From contig JADWOT020000009.1 in the NCBI GenBank assembly GCA_036345935.2, positions 8,947,381 through 9,011,380 of the forward strand: a stretch of DNA of 64,000 nt. Reading direction: 5' to 3'. This DNA comes from Taenia hydatigena (lineage: Eukaryota; Platyhelminthes; Cestoda; Cyclophyllidea; Taeniidae). The translations under genes and the position numbers were made by a program. Positions 58,501-64,000 of the stretch are shown here, in pieces (within the stretch, counting starts at the first letter, position 1; each line of letters starts with the position of its first letter). The notes under the pieces are model-generated. The model made no database searches, had not been told where the DNA came from, and saw nothing but the letters and a program-made list of their open reading frames with translations.

Positions 58501-61500
58501 GAAAAAGCGAAAGCCGATGGAGAGGGGCAATTGCCATTGGTTAACCGCAAATTTTAGTCGCTAAAAGGGTATTGGCGTGCTGAAACTACACTAGCTCTGA
58601 TAACAGAATTATAGCCTGGGGAAATCAAATGGAGAGACCTTTATCTACCCTCCTCTTTCAATCAGGTCAAAGCTACCACGAAAGTGGGACGGCATTCACG
58701 AAAATGATTCCCAAATCGGCATTCCTTCCATCCCCTTTCCTGACGGTCAGGCAAGCGCTTATACTCACTACTTCCAATCAGTAATTATAAGCATAATATA
58801 TAAATATTAATTCAGTAGCGCTTTATTTCCATTACAGCAGTCTGCGTAAGCTTGCGTAAATTCGGAAAAATGGTTCCACTAACCTTCAGTTTTATCTCCA
58901 CCGTACATTTCGCCAGGTCGCCGCTCAGCCAGAGAGGCCTGCCGCCTGAGTGTGCCGCCCTAAATTGAGAAAACAACTACAATAGCCAGCATATCTCGAA
59001 AGGTTACTGGGACAAAATTTTTTTTCGTTCCCCTTCATGCCCGGACCGATGGTGAAATACATTGCGGCAACTGCAGGAGTTTGACTTATCCCCTAGGGGA
59101 TTGATCCCAAAGACTTTTTTAAGAGTTGCATTTTCTAAACGCAGAGTTCCGTTGAAGGAGAGTTTAAACCTTTGCATAGCTTGTAAAGTTTCATAATACA
59201 CCTACTTATTATCATAGTCTGCTTGTTTATTAGAATTTATAGAGTCTAGCAGTGGATGACTAATTGGATTTGTTCCAAAAAAATTAAATTGATAGACGAA
59301 GCGCGACCAAATGTGAAACAACTTATATGGAGGTTGGTTTGTGCCTAAGAGTGAGTGAATGCATTAAGAAAGCATCAACAACTTAAATGATGAAATTGTA
59401 GGGAGTAAATTTTGAATGCATTCTCATGTAAACTTTTGTTGAGGCGGTCATCCATGAGACAATCGACATGAGGTAGGAACAGTTATGGCTGTCAAGAGGA
59501 CTAATGCTGATCAGAATCTTGCATTAATGGCGCAATAGATCCAGATACTCATATGGCATGTGGGCGGCTTTGGAATGCTCAAAACAAGGAAGGGGTGCCG
59601 CAAGCAAAGTTAAACTGGGACATCAGATATGTATTTTACGACAATCATAAACAGATCCCTCATCGAACTAACATGAACTCCGTAGACAAATTCACTGTTC
59701 TGTCGCCTATTAGAACCCGTAGAAGCCATTCTCGAGGGTTTCTGCGGCGGGGACGATTGTGGTGCTGCAGCAACTACAGCATTAGCCATAGTGGTGTTTG
59801 TAATAGAAGCTGCGGGGGCAAGCACAGCAGGTGGAACGGTGGCAACGGGACTCGGGTGCCCATCGAAATCGGTGCGGACGAGGCCGGAGGGAGGCACCAT
59901 TGTACCCATTAACTCCTGATCAACTACCTCGCCTACTCTCCCGCCACCGCTCTCTTCCAGCGACTTACCGTCGGCGTCCAACCCCTCGCCAGCTAAGTGG
60001 CCACCACTGCTGCTCCCACCCATCGTAGAATATCCACTTGTCGCTACAGCTCCCGTCGATAATCCTGTAAAAAGTTTTGTCATCTCAATTACTAGGGCAA
60101 ATCAAAAGGTTAAGATTCGTGTGTACTTATGCCACATTAGCAAAGCTATTTCTGCATAAGAAAGCAAAAGGACGTTTCCAGTACTGTTAAATGATTAAAA
60201 ATGCACTTTCACACTTCTTTAAAACAGCTGATGTGCAACAAGAAAACACCATCAACAGGCTTCTATTATACATCAGAAGTTCATCCAATTTATTTTACAA
60301 CTTAAAACTTAGCTATTGTAAGGTCGGAAGAGAGAAAGGAGGGAAGTTGGACTTGCCGATGGTAGCAGCGTTGGGAACGAAGCTGGAGTGCGCGCGCTTC
60401 AATTGGTTGACGCTATCGACACCAGCAACAACTTGATCCAGCAGGTTGCGAGAACTACCGATAACCCCACCGTGGAGGTGAAGTTGACTGGAATCGAAGA
60501 GTTGGTGTCGCCGATGGTCGGCGGACTTGGAGCGCAGGGTCATTGACATGGTGCCCATTCGAGCGTGCGAGTAGTTGGGACCCGTCAACATCGTCGGATG
60601 TGCTCTTCTTGCTGTTGAGGGTCTACAAACCCGCACATTGACCCCGTTTATTCCCCTTCCCTCCCCCAAAACACGCTTTTCTCACCACAAACGAAGTAAT
60701 TTATCTTAATATTTACATGAGGGAGGAAATAGCTGTTTGCAGTTGAAGGCATAAAACCACATAACTCGAAAAGATGTTTTGCTATTATTTTTGTGTATGC
60801 AAATGGAAGAAGCACCCAAATGTATTAAACACTTTCTTTGACGCATTTTAAAATGATCTAAACTAAATCACATATAGCTTGCATGGAAGAAAGGCGAAAT
60901 TTTCTTTTTATTCTTTTCCCAAAGCAAAAATCCCAAGTTTTGTCCGACTGCCGGAGTAAACTCCTGCAGATAAAAGATGAAATCTTTCTTTTCGGAGCAA
61001 AAAACAGTCGTCAATGCTGAAAATTTGGTGGTTTACGTTATGATAAGTGTTAAATTGGTTCTTTTTTACCTTTTCGTTGACAAAGATTAACGCAATCACA
61101 AACCAACCTTTCGAATGGTGGTCTTCGAACATTACTTTCACGCATGAAACGGATGAGCTCCTTTTGTGTTCGGCCAATATAGCTAAAAATAAATGCACTC
61201 AAGCTACCAACTCAACTTCAAAAAAACAAGTAAATTCACTTTTTATTTAAAGAAATTTCTGTGGACAGCTCCCAGTCCCAGCCCGTCATACTGAAGCAAA
61301 GCGCACCCCAGATCCATGCTCCAGAGGAGCCAGTCCTGGCTGGAAATATACATTGATATATTCGGCAAAGGGAACACACTATCTGGATGCTGGCTCACAT
61401 TTGAAGATTCAACAAGCAACACCTCACATTGTATCCATTTAGAATGGCTGTCAACTCCTTGAACATTGAGGATGAATAGATCATACAAGTATGTAACATT

Positions 61501-63462
61501 TGAGTGACACAAGTGAACAACTGGTGAATAACTTGGGTCTATCTCCAATCCAGAGTTACATTTGTTATTTTTGAGGAGTCAAGGCAAGTTTACAAACCAA
61601 TGAAAAATGTGTTTTGTTCTGGTGCATTGAATTTAACCCGCTTTCAGCAATGCCTGAACTAGGACGCCGAAAAGCCATTTCCCCAAGTAAAAAGATACGG
61701 CTGAGAGAGCGTTTTAACCTCAATGATTACATCGTTTCCACATACTGCATTACTCGGTCACAACTTGATCTAAGGCTCGGTCTCTTAGTACTGTCGGTGC
61801 TGCCAAAGGGTGTCGTTAGAATTTCCAGTTGTCAAAGGAAGAAGCAGCATCCCTTTCCTTAAAAAAACCTTGATTGCTTATTGAACTCTTTGTTTTGGTA
61901 TCGCGGATACTTAAGGCTTCACCTGTGAACTTCCGATGGTCGACATGATCTCCGAGGCATGACAGTAGTCCCATCTCCCAGCTCTTCTGTACCTCAGAAA
62001 TACACATTCTGCTCAGGTGTTATAATTTCTTTTGCCTTCAGAAGGGACTCAGAGAGCTACAAAATATTGGTCAAATCTCTACAGCCGAAAAGTCATTGCT
62101 AGAATTCTCACGGATTTCGTTAGGCTATGCGCCGAAGACGAGGACACGCACAAGTAAATTTAGAACAACTTTCGTGAAAAGGGAAGAAAAAAAGAATAAA
62201 ACATCAAGTTCATTTTTCGGAAGTTGAGTTTCGAAAGATTTGTCTTAAATGTATTTTTTTGGCAAATTTACACTGGGCCCCTATTCGAAAATGAAGGCGC
62301 CCACTGGCAGTCGTTTGTGTGGTCCATAGGGGATTTCCATTCGATAGGATGTTTCATTTTAGACAAGCAAAATTGAAACATCTTAAAAAAATCATGATTG
62401 ACGCAATGAAGGTAAACTCATCCATGAAAAAAAAAAACAAGTAAACAATTTGGCAGTGATAAATCTATTCATTTGGAGCAGTAATTTCCATGTATGTACT
62501 GGAGGAATTAATAGCTTCGGGCGTGCCTTCTGATTAGTACAGAGGAGGTCTAGTGATGCTGAAAATAATTTCGGACATCAAAAGGTGTTCGCTTACCGAA
62601 AAGAGGAGCCTTTTGTGACCACCTTTGGTCTCCGTTGCCAGGATCGTTCTTGAAGGGGGCATCGGAAGAAGGCGTGATGCTCGATGCACTTCTTCCAAAA
62701 CCGCTTACAATCGTTTCGCGTGTCGAAGAGAAACTCAATCACATCCTGTTGATGCAAAAAAAATAGGAAAAAACTACAAATTCATTCATTTCATTTGGTG
62801 TTTCGAAAGGCTGAATTAAACAATTGTTTACGGTCAAATGAATCGCTGAGCCAATTGTGATGCGAAAAATAATGCGTCTCTCGCCAGTGATGTTGTGAAT
62901 TTTACGTTTTTCAGTGACAACGCAGGGGATAAAAAAAGGAGACGAATCGTTCGACAGCATTTCCATCAATCAACGCTTTTCATGCAGTAAAACTAATTCT
63001 CCCTTTGAGTGGTGTGAATGTGAACTACTTCTGTTTAGATTTTTTGATCAGAGCGGAATGAAAAGGTCACCTTTTGAAGTGACAAAAATCTGGTATTTTT
63101 TTTTCAGATAACCTGGTGCAAATGGTGCTGAAAGTGACCCCGGCTGCGAAATGGAGCCATAGAGCACTGTGAGCATTGAATTGCCTCCATTTACTGAGGG
63201 TAATGAAATGGAAGCCCATTCCAATATAAAAGGCATTTTTGCATTATAGAGAGAGGCAATTTTGCCGGTCACTAATGCAACTTTTCATAGCAAGCAGAAC
63301 ACTCACGTAATCCATGGAGTGCAGCTTGATCAAAAAACGTTTGCGGCGGAAGCTAAGTTTTCTTATTTTTGCCCACGAGAAGGTGTTTATCTTCGTCAAA
63401 TTTTGAAACACACTCAGACCCAAATGGGTTACCGCAAGACTCATGGGAAGGCCTTCTATGTC
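49586..63462 (-). CDS. FARP/FRMD7-like FERM protein with very long low-complexity tail (N-terminus outside window)
   Basis: About 21 exons in phase give about 1,869 residues: 63462-63307, 62745-62597, 61182-61136, (60732-60717), 60622-60459, 60064-59679, 58959-58884, 58070-57808, 57713-57255, 57138-56938, 56809-56618, 56280-55940, 55562-55255, 55178-54913, 54485-54137, 54069-53809, 53559-52848, 52423-52194, 52034-51874, 51680-51531 and 50308-49586. The first two are the FERM C-lobe ([40 protein letters not shown]). The third starts the FERM-adjacent region ([15 protein letters not shown]). The remaining tail has His runs (56230-56170; 55160), Ser- and Pro-rich blocks, a coiled coil (about 53210-53060, [20 protein letters not shown]) and Glu runs near the end. 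No RhoGEF or PH domain is seen, unlike FARP. Expected to link membrane proteins to cortical actin. The 16-nt exon in brackets and the donor of exon 56809-56618 are uncertain. Confidence 0.75.
61960..62062 (+). repeat. LTR relic inside an intron of the FERM gene
   Basis: GAGGCATGACAGTAG, CTTCTGTACC, ATACACATTCTGCTC and TCTTTTGCCTTCAGAAGG, ending GAGAGCTACA, follow the 3' half of the LTR consensus. Confidence 0.5.
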
Positions 63463-63639
63463 CTACAAATGAAAAAAAAGGCATGCGCCACTTTAAAGTT
63501 GTTAAGTCTATCCACTTTCTTTTAAACATCTTTTTGTAGGCGTTTGGCATAAGCAAGCAGTACCTCGATTAATTATTTAACTCTCCGTTCGAGCTTGAGG
63601 ATCTGCCTTGTGCTTTCGCCGAGTACACATCGATAATAC

Positions 63640-63725
63640 ACATTTCACTCTAGCAGTATGCCTTCCTTCGTCTTCAGGAAAGCTTCAGGTTGCTGAATTG
63701 ATGGTAGCGAAAAGCGAACCTGATA
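63640..63725 (+). repeat. LTR 3' end and primer-site relic near window end
   Basis: CACTCTAGCAGTATGCC and TTCAGGAAAGCTTC, then TTGATGGTAGCGAAAAGC, parallel the LTR end plus TTGGTGGCAGCAGAAAG junction. It lies upstream of the first recognised FERM exon, presumably in an intron. Confidence 0.45.
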
Positions 63726-64000
63726 TTAAAGACCATCCACCCTGGTTTCTGCTACTCTGTAGCAAAACTTGACGTGATAGGAAAAAAATATTAACTGCTG
63801 AGAGGAGAATCCGTCGGGACGTATGCCAGAGGAGGTAAAATTGACGTTTGACTTCAGCAATAGCCCCAGTTCCGTGGTCTGCATGAAAGATATTATCACC
63901 TAAAGCGATACTAGTCGTGAACCATCTGAAAATTTTGGGATGAAGATGCCAATTAAGTTGACACGCGATACCTGGAAAAATCGTAACTAGATATGCCTGG

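Noticed and set aside
61243..61548. 101-codon minus-strand frame in the FERM gene
   Set aside because: It lies in an intron of the better-supported gene model and has no conserved motif.
61598..61769. Two apparent exons on the minus strand (61769-61731 and 61700-61598) that continue the FERM frame after SSFR
   Set aside because: They fit phase, but the exon at 61182-61136 ([15 protein letters not shown]) also fits and matches the conserved FERM-adjacent start far better. At most these are alternative exons.

Overview
This is eukaryotic nuclear DNA, most probably from a flatworm and likely a tapeworm. That placement is an inference. It rests on introns of only 28-48 nt mixed with introns of several hundred to over a thousand nt, a divergent intronless dynein light chain of the kind expanded in flatworms, and AT-rich intergenic DNA full of decayed LTR-type repeats. 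I saw no bacterial operons, rRNA, tRNA or CRISPR. All exon boundaries were set by eye from GT/AG (in two cases GC/AG) signals, reading-frame phase and family conservation.

Layout: (1) 180-3506 (+) is the 3' end of a BIG/ARFGEF Arf exchange factor, cut by the window edge. (2) 4663-5104 (+) encodes mitochondrial ribosomal protein S6. It converges on 7175-5366 (-), a seven-exon tandem-RRM protein. (3) 7176-11219 is a gene-free repeat block. (4) 11220-11968 (+) encodes a MIC26/MIC27 (apolipoprotein O-like) MICOS subunit. It is followed by a GC-rich island and then 12898-16552 (+), a complete atlastin. (5) 16553-23477 is gene-poor and carries a three-level nest of LTRs. (6) 23478-24332 (+) is Mediator subunit MED10, convergent with 25379-24630 (-), ATP synthase subunit d. 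(7) 25380-28751 is another LTR-repeat cluster. (8) 28752-33033 (+) is a complete 16-exon adenylate kinase 7. A 2,713-bp segment carrying its last seven exons is repeated inverted at 38164-35452, about 2 kb away and with only about four differences noticed. (9) 38213-49585 is gene-poor, with a small four-helix membrane protein (44985-44527, -) and a dynein light chain (48680-48387, -). (10) 63462-49586 (-) is one large gene encoding the FERM C-lobe and FERM-adjacent region of a FARP/FRMD7-like protein, then a tail of about 1,750 residues that is His-, Ser-, Pro- and Glu-rich and matches no enzyme domain I know. Its N-terminus lies beyond the window.

The genes are general eukaryotic functions: membrane traffic and ER shape (ARFGEF, atlastin), mitochondria (MRPS6, MICOS, ATP synthase d), transcription (MED10), cilia (AK7) and cytoskeleton (dynein light chain, FERM protein). 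They form no pathway cluster. The most unusual features are the AK7 inverted duplication, whose truncated copy has picked up an in-frame ATG, the nested LTRs with visible 5-bp target duplications, and the huge low-complexity FERM gene.
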